64,000 bases of DNA from Halichondria panicea (lineage: Eukaryota; Porifera; Demospongiae; Suberitida; Halichondriidae). Shown here one piece after another: positions 32,053 to 47,000 of this stretch (positions are counted from its first letter, which is position 1; each line of letters starts with the position of its first letter). Below the pieces are notes generated by a model. That model worked only from the letters and a program-made list of their open reading frames with translations, was not told the origin of the DNA and ran no database searches. The translations under genes were made by a program, and so were the position numbers. The stretch covers positions 1,603,803 through 1,667,802 of the forward strand of contig NC_087380.1 in the NCBI RefSeq assembly GCF_963675165.1, written 5' to 3'.

Positions 32053-35000
32053 ATGAGAATGTTCCCCTCAAGGTTATTAGTTTGCTGTCTGCTGGGAAGT
32101 GTTTCCCTAGTGTATGGACAGCAGACTTTAATAGGTGAGTTGATATAGGAAGTGCAGCTATAGCTATATGTGAGTTGATATATACAGTGCATTTAAATAT
32201 ATAACAGCAAAATTTTATCCTAGATCTATAGATTTACTGGTACGGTCCTATAGTAGCCGGTACATATTTGGTATCAGAAAGTGTATTAATGGTGCAGTGC
32301 AACTGGCAGACCCCTCCTGGGGCTCTAGCATTAACCACACTGAGGGAGATATCATCTCATTCTCTGATATTGGATCAGGAGATGGCAATATATCAAGACC
32401 CCTTGATCTGCTCTTTGAGTACCTATTATGGTGTAGATCTAGTGAGGTGGCAGTTTCCTAAATGTGACAGGCTCTGGGAAAACCTGACATTTGGAGCAGA
32501 ATTTGGTATTGAGCTATAGCTAAATTTGTGCCTACAGTGTAAAATCTAAAATAAAATGTTATTGGTGTATAAGTATCTATAGTCCTTCTACTACCTCTCT
32601 GTAAAATCTGATGCTCTAAATCCAAATCTTTCCATCGAAGCGCCTCATCCAAACTTTCACTATTACCTTACTTTTCCTAATTGAGCAATCTTTGAGAGGC
32701 GTTTTTCTTGATACTACATTTTACAGCTTCAAGTTTCTAACGCGCATAACTCGGGTATGAAACTAGGTATGTGAACACTAAGCATATCATTATGTAGGCA
32801 ATGCTCTGCTCTATCACTTGGTACATTAATCAACGAAATTTTAGTCTGCTCCAAATGTCAGATTTTCCCAGAGCCTGTCACAAATAGTCAAACATCATTA
32901 ATTTTAATTCATGAACAAGTTACGCAATTAAGGTACGATCGCTCTCAAATACTGTTCAACTACTGAAATAGTTGCCGATATTTTTACTGAACGTCTCAGT
33001 CGCGAAACTTTGCAAAATCCGGAGTGGTAGAACCAAGTAAAGTGAGGAGAAGTGTTGAATGCACCCGTAATTAACACTAATTAGAGTGCCTTTCTGCTCA
33101 TTGTTATCCTGAAACTCTGTGCAATTCATCGTTTGCTAGCTAGATATAGCTCAAACTGTTGTGCGCATCAGCCAATACATCTGCACAGTATAATTATAGT
33201 ATAGCTATCATTAAAATAACTGAGTGTACATCTGTCCGTAGTTTTGTAGATGCTCACCACAGATATCCAGCGGGTTCTTCTGAAGCAAGTCTTTCAAAAT
33301 AGCTAAAGCATGGTAAAAAGCAGAAAAAGGGTTACTTCCATGGTCATGCAGCTGCTGCATGCAACATATTCAGAGTCTATAGCTAGATAGTCTAGCTATT
33401 TCATACTAATTTATTGGCTTGTTCATTCTGTCATTGTGGAGCATGCATGCATGAACAGAGTTCTATAGCTGTCAGCTTTTATTGTAAATAATACAGTGCA
33501 TCCAGCTTAGAGAGTAGATTACCACAAATGTGTGAGTATAGTTGTAAATGTTTGGAACCTTTGGTGCATTAACACTGAAAAACTACACCTTTTTGATACA
33601 GTGAACACAGGACCCACTGAACCACCCACCACCTGTCCTGACCTCACTGTACCAGCCAATGGAGTGATCAGCTACAATTTGGGGACTGCTAGTCTGAGAC
33701 CAGTGGACACTGTGGCCACCTATACCTGTGTCACTGGCTACACTCTCGATGGAGTCACCACCAGAACTTGTGGGAGTGATGGAGTGTGGAGTAGTTTTTT
33801 CGAAATTTTTTTTTTGAGTGGGAGTGGGAGTGGTAGTGGGTCACCTCCCAATAATTGTTATGGTAAGTGGAATGAACTTTGTACTGCTTATTTGTTGAGT
33901 GTATCGTCTTCCAATAACACTGAAAAACTACACCTTTCTTGATACAGTGAACACAGGACCCACTGAAACACCCACCACCTGTCCTGACCTCACTGTACCA
34001 ACCAATGGAGTGATCAGCTACAATATGGGGACTGCTAATCTGAGACCAGTGGACACTGTGGCCACCTACACCTGTGTCACTGGCTACACTCTCGATGGAG
34101 ACACCACCAGAACTTGTGGGAGTGATGGAGTGTGGAGTAGTTTTTCCGAAAATCTTTTTTTTTTGAGTGGGAGTGGGAGTGGTAGTGGGTCACCTCCCAA
34201 TAATTGTTATGGTAAGTGGAATGAACTTTGTACTGCTTGTTTGTTGAGTGTATCGTCTCCCAACATAACACTGAAAAACTAACGATTTTCTACTGTTTTG
34301 ATGACATCGGCAGCCGCTATCAACCGCAAGTTTAACTAGTGTTCAAGCTGGCGCTGTGCTAATGCCTCTCGCCATGATTTGCTTTCGCTTAAAAGTATAG
34401 AAGAGAAAGTATAGAAGAGGAAAAAGTGTATAAAATAATCTGTCTAAAACTGACTTGCAATTGTATAATTATGGTATCATTGTTGTGTTTTGTGGCTGCT
34501 TATACCAGGACCTCAAGGATCTAGGAAGCAACAAAGAAGAAGATTTTGTTTTCAATTAATTATAAGCGGAAGTGCATAATTATTTCATAAAGTTAGCTTA
34601 TCTATATAAAGTCACTGAGAAGAAAAGACTTATTACATGCATCTATTGTTGTATTATGTGGCTTTAATACCAGGACCTCAAGAAAGAAGAAAATTGGATC
34701 TGTAGTTCATGCAGTGTATAATTATAATATTTAAGAAGAAAAGACTTGTGTACATACATATTGTTATCTATAGTAGTGTTTTGTAGCTTACCAGGCCCTC
34801 AAGAAAAATATGATTCTGCCAGGAGGATCTGGATCTGGGGAATGAGCGCGCATGCGCATTACATCCATAGGAATAATTAAAGGGTGTGTCCAAAGAGATC
34901 AATTTCACAAATGGCTACTGCTAGCTAGCTGTTTTAACAGGTATTTTCTGAGTCTTGTAGCTAACAAAAAGCTAGCGCTTTAGTGCAAGGCTAACTCATA

Positions 35001-38000
35001 TGTTGAATAGAAAGTTTGTGCGGACAGATGATGCTATGAAAGATTCTGAAGAGACTGCAACAGCCTTCAATGTGAGTCAAACTAGCCATAACTCGAGAAA
35101 GAAGCTTTAGTTTGCTAATCCACGAATAAAAATCCAAGAGAACGTGGCTAGAAGCCTATAGAAGCTGTTAGTTTTCGTCGCATTGCAACCGTTGAGCAGT
35201 TACAGCTGGAACAGACACACAGACACACAGACACACACACACACACACAGTCAGCTTTACCGTATCCCTCTTGCGGCTACGCCTCGAGGCATAATTAAGA
35301 GTGGGTATACAGCTATCGTACACCCACTTCTGTGGCAGCAGCATATATAGGATGTTTTTTTGGTATCAAAATGTAGCCCGTAAACTTACTACAGAAATTT
35401 GCAAGCTAAGCTATTAATTTTTGCAGAAAACTTGCAGCTCAGTGTTCAAGTGAGGAACTTTAATTTAGCTGACAAGGCAATAATTATTTATGGCTCGTTG
35501 TATTACAGGCTGCAGTATCCTTCTATTTTTTCTAAGAACTCTGAGGTCTTTCTTGCATCCTAAAATAGTTATAGCTAGATATACATATGTAGTCAAGCTA
35601 GATAAATTTCTTTATATCACATCTCTGAGCCATGTGGTTGTCAGCCACTTAGATATTCATACTCTGCCTCAAGTACCAGTGGAACAAAAACGTGTATTGT
35701 CATGATACCCAACCACTCGCAGAGGGTTGGACTACATGCTACTGCCATCCAAAACTAATTTCTGTATGCCATAATAAGTATAGCTGTAAGATAGGGGAGG
35801 GGGACCGCCAACACTATGACACCGCGGCGCCACTGAATTACTTTTTTGTTTTCATGATCCCATTCTTATACCTATAGTTATTGACTGTGGCGACCTCTTT
35901 GACCCCTCCAATGGAGCAGTGAACACATCCTCCGGAACAACCTTCATGATGACTGCTACCTACACCTGTAACACTGGATACAATCTGACTGGTGATATGA
36001 CCAGGACTTGTGGGGCAAATGGAACTTGGAGTTGGACTGCTCTAACATGTGATCGTACGTTAAATTGTTTTCATGATCTCATTATTATACCTACGTATAT
36101 AGCTGTTGACTGTGGCTCCCTCTCTGACCCTGGGAATGGAATTGTTGATGCATCCAATACCACCTTAATGAACACTGCTACCTACACCTGTAACACTGGA
36201 TACAATCTGACTGGTGATACGACCAGGACTTGTCAGGCTAATGGAACTTGGAGTGGGACTGCCGCTTGTACTCGTAAGTTAATTGTTTTCATGATCTCAT
36301 TATTATACCTACGTATATAGCTGTTGACTGTGGCTCCCTCTCTGACCCTGGGAATGGAATTGTTGATGCATCCAATACCACCTTCATGAACACTGCTACC
36401 TACAACTGTAATACTGGATACAATCTGACTGGTGATACAACCAGGACTTGTCAGGCTAATGGAACTTGGAGTGGGACTGCCGCTTGTACTCGTAAGTTAA
36501 TTGTTTTCATGATCTCATTATTATACCTACGTATATAGCTGTTGACTGTGGCTCCCTCTCTGACCCTGGGAATGGAATTGTTGATGCATCCAATACCACC
36601 TTCATGAACACTGCTACCTACAACTGTAATACTGGATACAATCTGACTGGTGATACAACCAGGACTTGTCAGGCTAATGGAACTTGGAGTGGGACTGCCG
36701 CTTGTACTCGTAAGTCTTCATTGTTTTCATGATCCCATTATTATACCTATGTAGCTGTTGACTGTGGCTCCCTATCTGACCCTGGGAATGGAATTGTTGA
36801 TGCATCCAATACCACCTTCATGAACACTGCTACCTACACCTGTAACACTGGATACAATCTGACTGGTGATACAACCAGGACTTGTCAGGCTAATGGAACT
36901 TGGAGTGGGACTGCCGCTTGTACTCGTAAGTCTTCATTGTTTTCATGATCCCATTATTATACCTACGTATATAGCTGTTGACTGTGGCTCCCTCTCTGAT
37001 CCTGGGAATGGAATTGTTGATGCATCCAATACCACCTTCATGAACACTGCTACCTACACCTGTAACACTGGATACAACCTGACTGGTGATACAACTAGGA
37101 CTTGTCAGGCTAATGGAACTTGGAGTGGGACTGCCGCTTGTACTCGTAAGTCTTCATTGTTTTCATGATCTCATTATTATACCTACGTATATAGCTGTTG
37201 ACTGTGGCTCCCTCTCTGACCCTGGGAATGGAATTGTTGATGCATCCAATACCACCTTCATGAACACTGCTACCTACAACTGTAACACTGGATACAATCT
37301 GACTGGTGATACGACCAGGACTTGTCAGGCTAATGGAACTTGGAGTGGGACTTCCGCTTGTGCTCGTAAGTTAATTGTTTTCATGATCCCATTATTATGC
37401 TTATATATATAGCTGTTGACTGTGGCTTCCTCTCTGACCCTGAGAATGGAATTGTTGATGCATCCAATACCACCTTCATGAACACTGCTACCTACACCTG
37501 TAACACTGGCTACAATCTGACTGGTGATACGACCAGGACTTGTCAGGCTAATAGAACTTGGAGTGGGACTGCCGCTTGTACTCGTAAGTTAATTGTTTTC
37601 ATGATCCCATTAATATATCTATATATAGCTGTTGACTGTGGCTCCCTCTCTGATCCTGGGAATGGAATTGTTGATGCATCCAATACCACCTTCATGAACA
37701 CTGCTACCTACACCTGTAACACTGGCTACAATCTGACTGGTGATACGACCAGGACTTGTCAGGCTAATGGAACTTGGAGTGGGACTGCCGCTTGTACTCG
37801 TAAGTCTTCATTGTTTTCATGATCCCATTATTATACCTACGTATATAGCTGTTGACTGTGGCTCCCTCTCTGATCCTGGGAATGGAATTGTTGATGCATC
37901 CAATACCACCTTCATGAACACTGCTACCTACACCTGTAACACTGGATACAACCTGACTGGTGATACAACTAGGACTTGTCAGGCTAATGGAACTTGGAGT

Positions 38001-41000
38001 GGGACTGCCGCTTGTACTCGTAAGTCTTCATTGTTTTCATGATCTCATTATTATACCTACGTATATAGCTGTTGACTGTGGCTCCCTCTCTGACCCTGGG
38101 AATGGAATTGTTGATGCATCCAATACCACCGTCATGAACACTGCTACCTACAACTGTAACACTGGATACAATCTGACTGGTGATACGACCAGGACTTGTC
38201 AGGCTAATGGAACTTGGAGTGGGACTGCCGCTTGTGCTCGTAAGTTAATTGTTTTCATGATCCCATTATTATGCTTATATATATAGCTGTTGACTGTGGC
38301 TTCCTCTCTGACCCTGAGAATGGAATTGTTGATGCATCCAATACCACCTTCATGAACACTGCTACCTACACCTGTAACACTGGCTACAATCTGACTGGTG
38401 ATACGACCAGGACTTGTCAGGCTAATAGAACTTGGAGTGGGACTGCCGCTTGTACTCGTAAGTTAATTGTTTTCATGATCCCATTAATATATCTATATAT
38501 AGCTGTTGACTGTGGCTCCCTCTCTGATCCTGGGAATGGAATTGTTGATGCATCCAATACCACCTTCATGAACACTGCTACCTACACCTGTAACACTGGC
38601 TACAATCTGACTGGTGATACGACCAGGACTTGTCAGGCTAATGGAACTTGGAGTGGGACTGCCGCTTGTACTCGTAAGTCTTCATTGTTTTCATGATCCC
38701 ATTATTATACCTACGTATATAGCTGTTGACTGTGGCTCCCTCTCTGACCCTGGGAATGGAATTGTTGATGCATCCAATACCACCTTCATGAACACTGCTA
38801 CCTACATCTGTAACACTGGCTACAATCTGACTGGTGATACGACCAGGACTTGTCAGGCTAATGGAACTTGGAGTGGGACTGCCGCTTGTACTCGTAAGTC
38901 TTCATTGTTTTCATGATCCCATTATTATACCTACGTATATAGCTGTTGACTGTGGCTCCCTCTCTGACCCTGGGAATGGAATTGTTGATGCATCCAATAC
39001 CACCTTCATGAACACTGCTACCTACACCTGTAACACTGGATACAATCTGACTGGTGATACAACCAGGACTTGTCAGGCTAATGGAACTTGGAGTGGGACT
39101 GCCGCTTGTACTCGTAAGTCTTCATTGTTTTCATGATCTCATTATTATACCTACGTATATAGCTGTTGACTGTGGCTCCCTCTTTGACCCTGGGAATGGA
39201 ATTGTTGATGCATCCAATACCACCTTCATGAACACTGCTACCTACAACTGTAACACTGGCTACAATCTGACTGATGATACGACCAGGACTTGTCAGGCTA
39301 ATGGAACTTGGAGTGGAACTGCCGCTTGTACTCGTAAGTTAATTGTTTTCATGATCCCATTAATATATCTATATATAGCTGTTGACTGTGGCTCCCTCTC
39401 TGACCCTGGGAATGGAATTGTTGATGCATCCAATACCACCTTCACGAACACTGCTACCTACACCTGTAACACTGGCTACAATCTGACTGGTGATACGACC
39501 AGGACTTGTCAGGCTAATGGAACTTGGAGTGGGACTGCCGCTTGTACTCGTAAGTTAATTGTTTTCATGATCTCATTATTATACCTACGTAGCTGTTGAC
39601 TGTGGCTCCCTCTCCCACCCTGGGAATGGAATTGTTGATGCATCCAATACCACCTTCATGAACACTGCTACCTACACCTGTAACATTGGCTACAATCTGA
39701 CTGGTGATACGACCAGGACTTGTCAGGCTAATGGAACTTGGAGTGGGACTGCCGCTTGTACTCGTAAGTCAAAATTACTTCATTGTTTTCATGATCCCAT
39801 TATTATGCTTATATATAGCTGTTGACTGTGGCTCCCTCTCTGACCCTGGGAATGGAATTGTTGATGCATCCAATACCACCTTCATGAACACTGCTACCTA
39901 CACCTGTAACACTGGATACAATCTGGCTAGTGATACGACCAGGACTTGTCAGGCTAATGGAACTTGGAGTGGGACTGTTCCAACATGTGATCGTAAGTCT
40001 ATTACCAGTAAATAAGACTCTTCGTACTTGGAAAATGCATTAAAATCACTTGCGAATAATTATATGCATGGCTCTACTTTATTGTGCCATTCTTATACCC
40101 TGTAGCTGTCAACTGTGGTGACCTCACTGACCCCTCCAATGGAGCAGTGAACACATCCTCCGGAACGACTTTTAATATGAACGCTACCTACACCTGTAAC
40201 ACTGGCTACAATCTGATTGGAATTACGCCCAGGACTTGTCAGGCTAATGAAACTTGGAGTGGCAGTGAACCAACTTGTAATCGTAAGTTTTATATATCTC
40301 TTGATCATTGCGTACACTGCTGCTGTGGTACGTCCTTGTCTTCTCTGCAGTTGTCACCTGTCAAATCCTCTCTGCTCCCACCAATGGAATGGTTGATGAA
40401 CCTAGAAACACCTTTGGAAGCAATGCCACCTACACCTGTAACACTGGCTACACTCTTAATGGAGACACTACCAGGACTTGTGGAAGTGATGGAGTGTGGA
40501 GTGGCAGTGAACCAACTTGTAATCGTAAGTTAGAACTCATTAGGCTGTGTCATTGATCAATTTTTGTCCGATCTTTGCATATAATTTCAAGCGCATAGCT
40601 CCTGATCCATGAAAATATATAAGTGTACAGTCATATATATTATATTATACATACCGTATATCTTCTAATTTATCGGACGGCAAAAAATTATTATTTTGGA
40701 AATTGTCCGGGTATAATTGGAACAGATTTTTATAGAGCATGCGAAGTGTCCGGAATAATTAGCAGCTGCATGCGAGCTAGATAAGTTTAATAGAACAGGG
40801 TACGACTGAATAGTTGTACTAGCTATCTAAAACTAGCTACTCAAAGCTATCTAACTGAAGCACTCTAAGTCTTACTTGCGGTATACCTTACTTGCCATCT
40901 ATGAATGGTAACTCAACTTTTCAAGGTATTGTCCGGATATTTAGAACAAACGTAACATTAAAGTACTGGAGTGTCCGTTGTATTAGAACAACGAAAATTG

Positions 41001-44000
41001 CCCAAAAGAGTGTCCGGGGTAATTAGAAGTGTCCGATAAATTAGAAGATATACGGTACTTATATTATTCAATCAGATGAATGTGTTTACTGAATATCTGA
41101 ACATCCATTGTGTCTGATTATCGGTGCCTTGCTCTACCCAGTTAAATATTTCGGATTCTAAAATATTCGTACAGCTCAGAATATAGTGATTGAAAAATAC
41201 AAAAAAATTTCCACCATAAGTATGAAAATAAACCCGCTAGCTAACTGCAGCATGTACGTACTGTATTACTAACATTTGTGAATGAACCAAATCAGCAGAA
41301 AAATTGACCCTCTGTGATCTAGCTATTGCGTTCTGGCAAGAATCGTGTGTATTTACTAGTACTATAATTTAGGTGTTGCGATTTTATTGTTGCGAATTGA
41401 TCAACCCTAGCAAAGCTTGCATATGTTCATAATAATACGATATAGATCTATCATCCTGATTCTCTAGTTGTTGACTGTGGAACCCCTCCCACTATTTCTG
41501 ATGGCAGTAGGACAATAGCTGGTACAACATTTGGAGAGATGGCCACCTACACCTGTACCAGTAGTGGGTTCAGTATCTCTGGATCAGCCACCATAACTTG
41601 TCAGGCTAATGGGAGCTGGGAACCTGAGCCAGCCTGTACTATGGATTGTGAGTTATTGTCTGAGTGTATTAGGCTGGTCCAGTTACGTACTCTGTTCTGT
41701 GCAGCCATTGATTGTGGCCCACCTCCCTCTGTTTCTAATGGCTCTCCTGGAGCACCCTCACCTGACACAAAGCTCGATGGAGTGGTGACCTACACCTGTG
41801 ATACTGGGTATGAGGTCTCCACTGGAGTCACCACAGCAATGGCTACCTGTATGGCCAACAGGGTGTGGGAGCCTGTACCAACTTGTCAACGTCGTAAGTT
41901 ATATAATTATGTTTAGAATTCCATTACGTACGGCATTTATTTTTTCGATATACACTGCCACTCGTACAAAAATGGCGTAAACTATCATGTACTTCCTTCA
42001 TGTACGTGCTCATGCATATGTGTAAAGCACTCGCATGCACTATTAGTTCTTCCTGCATGCAAGTAATGTCAGTGCATGAACGGTAGAATAGTGCGAAAAT
42101 TCTCTCATGGTTGAAGTGAGGATTTTTTAATATAATTATTCTGCTGAGATATCTGAATCCGCTTTAGTGGATAATTGATGGGAACTGATCGTCCCGACAA
42201 CCTTACCCTCACAAATGACATTACTGGTGGAAAAGAGCAAATTTGTTTGAGCCTGATACTCGTAAACACATTAGACTTTGAGACAACTCATTGACAGTAA
42301 GAGCTCCTGATAATGTCACCCTCTCAGCTTTTGCAAGCATCAGAGTGAACATGCTCAATTAATGATAAAGACAATGCTCCATCCATGGCTGCATATTTCA
42401 CAACTATACCAAAAAACCCACTCAGCACTTGTGCTATATGTGTCAGTGCTGTACACAATGGTTCATTGATTGATTGTTCTGGTTGTAACTAATGAGTTCA
42501 GAGTTCAGAGTGGACAGTTCGGATGCAATCTTTACACAGGCGAGACTGCCGGACTTCAAGATTGCATCCTCACATGCACTCGTTCACATGCAGTCATAGC
42601 ATCTGGCGTTAATCTGAATATAGAAAAAAATTTTCTCTATAGGCGTGGTTTGTGAAGCTGAACAGGATTCTGTATGGGAGCTAGTCTTCCCTACCACTTT
42701 GGCTGGCTTTTCTTATTCGCAGCAATGCCCACAAAATGGAAATGGAACAACTTTAGGTATGTAACACCATGCATGCATGGAACCAATAAATGGTCCACTG
42801 CTGCATGTAACACCTTATGAATGTTGTTTCACCATTGAGCATATACGATCAAGCATTCCCATGTGACTGTGTGTGTGCGTTGATGTGCATGTATAATTAT
42901 TAGGTACTGCGACTCGTTTCTGTACACTGGGTGGTGTATGGGAAGCAGTGAACACAGATAACTGCACTAGAGAAGTAATCATCTCACTTAATAACACGGT
43001 AAGTCTTTGCTGTTACTGTAGTACTTTACACGAACATGCACTGTCATAAAAAGTACTGTAACTGTTCATGACAATTTTTGACGATCTTTCACCCAGCTAT
43101 ATAGTTTTCTATACTCTCCATTCAGGCAAATGAACTATTTGCATCTCAGAACAATGCATCTCAGAACGAAGTTGATAACCTTCTTGTTTCTCTTGTGGAG
43201 GCTACTAGTGTAAATGCAACTGGAGACTTCACCATATTCCCCCAAGACCTCAGTACTACTAATACGATCGTTCAGTCAAGTGTGAATTACCTCATTCAAA
43301 ACGTAGAGATTGCTAGCCCCATGTCTTCTCTCAATTTAGTGAAGTAAGCTAATTATATTAGTGAAGCACTTTTAAATAATTGTGTCTTGTAGGAAGTTAT
43401 GAACGTTCTCAACAATGTTCTGGATGAGAGGAATACAGAAGGATGGGAAAGATTACAAATGGTATAATAATAGCGATATAGATCATTAACTAACAATAAA
43501 ACTACTTCAGGATTCTGCTGCTGAGAGTCAGCAATTGCTGTTGAATGCAGAGTTATATGGTCAGTATGTGTCATTGGCACTAAGGAGTGAAGCTGTGGAT
43601 ACAGGCAATGTGACGGAGATCACACTTGTGAGACAGAACATCGGTATGTGTGTATACTTCACCATTTGCTATATGTATTCGTATAGTGAATGATTGGCTA
43701 TGCAATATGCTACCACATGCATCCTGATACCGGTATGATATCAATATCAGCTGTATATGTACTGGAACTATCATACTCCATAAAGCATGATCTTTCCAGT
43801 ATCATAATCAAGGAGCATTCCACATGCTCTACTGTTGTCTTTCATTGTTGTGAAGCCGTCTTTTTTCTCAACTGGCCTGGTGTCTCTCACTCGCTCTTGC
43901 TCGCACAAAGTCAATTTATGTTGCTATGTATCCAGACCTGACCTTTTATCACACCTCGCGGATTCGCAAATGAAGTCCAAGTTAGATAAACCACACCCAC

Positions 44001-47000
44001 TCGTAGAGTATGCGTCTTAGTAACCACCTTGGTTACGGTAGATTCCCTCGGCTTTGTTTCGTAAGCAGAAAGTGCACTAACTCTGTTATTATGCCTCAAG
44101 GCGTAGCCGCGCGAGGGATACGGCAAAGCTGACTGCATGTGTGTGTGTGTGTGTGTGTGTGTGTTCCAGTTGTAACTGCTCAACAGTTGCAATGCGACAA
44201 AAACTTACATCTGGTCATCGAATGCACAAGCTACAAAATCCGACGTTAGTCTCACTCTTTTTGGTAAATGCAATTTTGATGCTATAGGGGGAGATTTTTG
44301 TAAGTGCTGCGGTCCCGTGGCATCAGTCTGATAATACCACACCTATACTCGAAGGATATGCACCCTGTATATAATTATATCCTCGGAGTAGGTGTGGTGT
44401 TATAATTATGCATTTACTACATGTCCAGTGCTAGCTGCAATGGAAGTTGACACCACTAGTTTGGATGACATTATCTTTCCTGAAGTTGTTAAAGTCAGTG
44501 AAGAAACAGGCTCAGCTCAAACTGTGATACCAGCTACTCTTCTTGCAGAGAGAGGCGCTCTGCAAGGTATTAAACTTTCGTGTAACCATTGATTGTATTT
44601 TATCGATGTCTGTCTCAATTTTCAGAGGGGGGTGTTACAGCAGTCAACATTCTATTCTCCAACTTGGAGGATTTTCTTCCGAAAACCAACCTTGAAATGT
44701 ACAGTACTAAGTCATGTTCTGCTCAGTCTCATTGTATATGCTTACACAGGAACACGACCAGACCAGTATCACAGGTTATTTCTAGTCAAGTCTTCTCCAA
44801 TGTGAAGTTAAATAACTCCCAGACAAAGGCAACCTTCAGATTCACCACCCAGAAGGTAATTTATTTATACAGTTGGAATTACGAGTGACACTAATTGATA
44901 TGCGTGCAGTTTTCTGAAGATGAAGTAGCCGAAAATGCCAAATGTGTATTTTGGAGTGTTTCTAGGTGAGCTCTCTCTTTCATTCTAATATGTACATATT
45001 GTTGGTCACATGACCACAATTATTATATATTAATTTTGTAAAATAGCAGGTGGTCCATGGAAGGTGTGACTACAGTCAGTGTGGATGAAGACGAGCAGAT
45101 GAGAGTATATAATATTGTCTGTGAGAGCAGTCATTTCACAGCATTTGCTGTTCTAATGGATGTCACTGGAGCACTGAATGTGAGCCTTATATGTTAATTT
45201 TTACTTGGATCAGTCTTTATAATTATAATGCTTCGTCCTTGGTCTTTTGTAGGACACAACTTCAGAGATCAGGTTTGCTCTATCGCTGGTGACTTATGTT
45301 GGTTGTTCCATCTCCATCTTCTTTCTTCTGTTGTCTATCGTCTATTTCTTGACATTGAGGTAATTATAGGACTAGATATAGCTTTGATAAACCTTACCAT
45401 GCTGTTAATGTTTAGAAAGGAACTGCTGATCAAGGTTCATAGCTTCATCCATCTCAACCTGTGTATTTCTTTGCTCCTTGGTTACTTGGTGTTCCTGTCA
45501 GGAGTAGAGACTGCTGTGGCCAACAAGGTATACTTGAGTTTTATATAATGTATGCATTCATTGTGCAGTATTTTAGCTTGTGCAGTTTATACACGAACAA
45601 TAAGAAATGATCGGTATATCGAGGTCACTATAATTAATTCAGAGTGCCGGATTAATAATTAATAATTATGTCTACTGTAATTATGACTTGCAGGTAGCGT
45701 GTGTGTTTGTGGCTGCTCTCCTTCACTACCTGTTCACGGCTGTGTTCTTTTGGATGCTGTGTGAGGGAATCATGCTCTATCTCATGTTGGTAGTTGTCTT
45801 CAGCCAAATATCCAAGAAATGGTGGATATTCTTTATTATTGGATGGGGTAAATTATTTCATAATAGTACACTAATTAAGTCTTAAATCTTAAAAGCTACG
45901 AATGCACATAATTATATAAATATACCGTATACCTTCTAATTTATCGAACACTTTTCTGGGAAATTTTTGTTACAGCGGACATGCACTCTGGTCCTTTAAT
46001 ATATTACTGGTCGATAAGATACATTCCAAGCAACGTATAGCTTTATTAGTTTGCATGAGGATTAGCTAGTGCAACTGTTCAGTCGCACATGCATGCACTG
46101 TACTATTAGCTCGCATGCAGTTGTAGTATGCCTGTTCTGACAGCTCACGTGTACAATAAAGATCTGTTCCAGTTATACCCGGACAATTTTCTGTTGTAGA
46201 AAAATGTATACGGTATATATATAGTCGTATATACTGCATGCAGCTATATAAAAGTTTGCTTTCCTTGTGACTGTTGGCCCTTGATCACAATGAAAAGACC
46301 TCTCTACAAAATTTACGGAGCCAGTGAATTACTTATATACCCGGAGGGTTCATCCATTTCAGTAAAATTATGCATGTGCGGTGAACGCCGGTGATGATAA
46401 TTATAGTATTGCATTAAGTATATGTTTCTTGCAGTTGTTCCAGTGATACCAGTGGCTATATCTGCTGGATTTATTCATGACCAGTATGGCACAGAAGAGT
46501 AGTAAGTTTCTATTGTAAATGGGAAACTCAACTCTAAATTCTATAAACAACTACAGCGTTTCCCCCAATAATTTTCCAATAGAATGCGTGTAATTATTTT
46601 ACACCTAACAACTGACAATCCTTTTATATATTCAGTTGTTGGATTGCTGTTGGTGCCGGTGATAAAGGAGCCATATGGGCATTTGTTGTACCAATGCTAC
46701 TAGTTGTTCTGGTGAGATCTCTAGCTTGCAATACCATTTGTACGCATGTCCTTTCAAATAACAGTAGCTGTTTTTAAGAGTACATCTGTGTGGAATAAAC
46801 GAACTGTATATCATGTAGTATAGTGTATTCTAGAATGTTCTGGTAGATTGTCTTGTACTAGATGCTAGTTGTTATTAGAACCTTCTATAGTAGCTGTTTT
46901 GGAATTTTGTATGAATACTCTGTGTTGTTACAATATGAGAGGTCTTTAACTAAAAGTCACAACGATTCTACATGCACGATTCTATATACAATCTGCATGT

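Larger units (their letters stand above)
35878..41893 (+). repeat. Array of 23 sushi exons, period about 218 bp
   Basis: Exon starts: 35878, 36103, 36321, 36539, 36755, 36975, 37195, 37413, 37629, 37849, 38069, 38287, 38503, 38723, 38943, 39163, 39379, 39593, 39819, 40106, 40351, 41468, 41705. Seventeen in a row (36103-39763) are exactly 171 bp (57 residues), all reading [51 protein letters not shown] with few changes. Introns of about 45-50 bp are also conserved. The first exon and the last five are more diverged and longer, as expected if the array grew by unequal exchange in its middle. Confidence 0.93.

Noticed and set aside
36866-39599. Long ORFs beginning [20 protein letters not shown] in the sushi array
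   Set aside because: They read the exon ends in the wrong frame and run through introns; the real frame is the spliced sushi frame.
42180-42640. Search for another exon between the last sushi and the HRM exon
   Set aside because: The sushi exon ending at 41893 joins the HRM exon at 42643 in phase; the ORF at 42470-42655 has no domain features.
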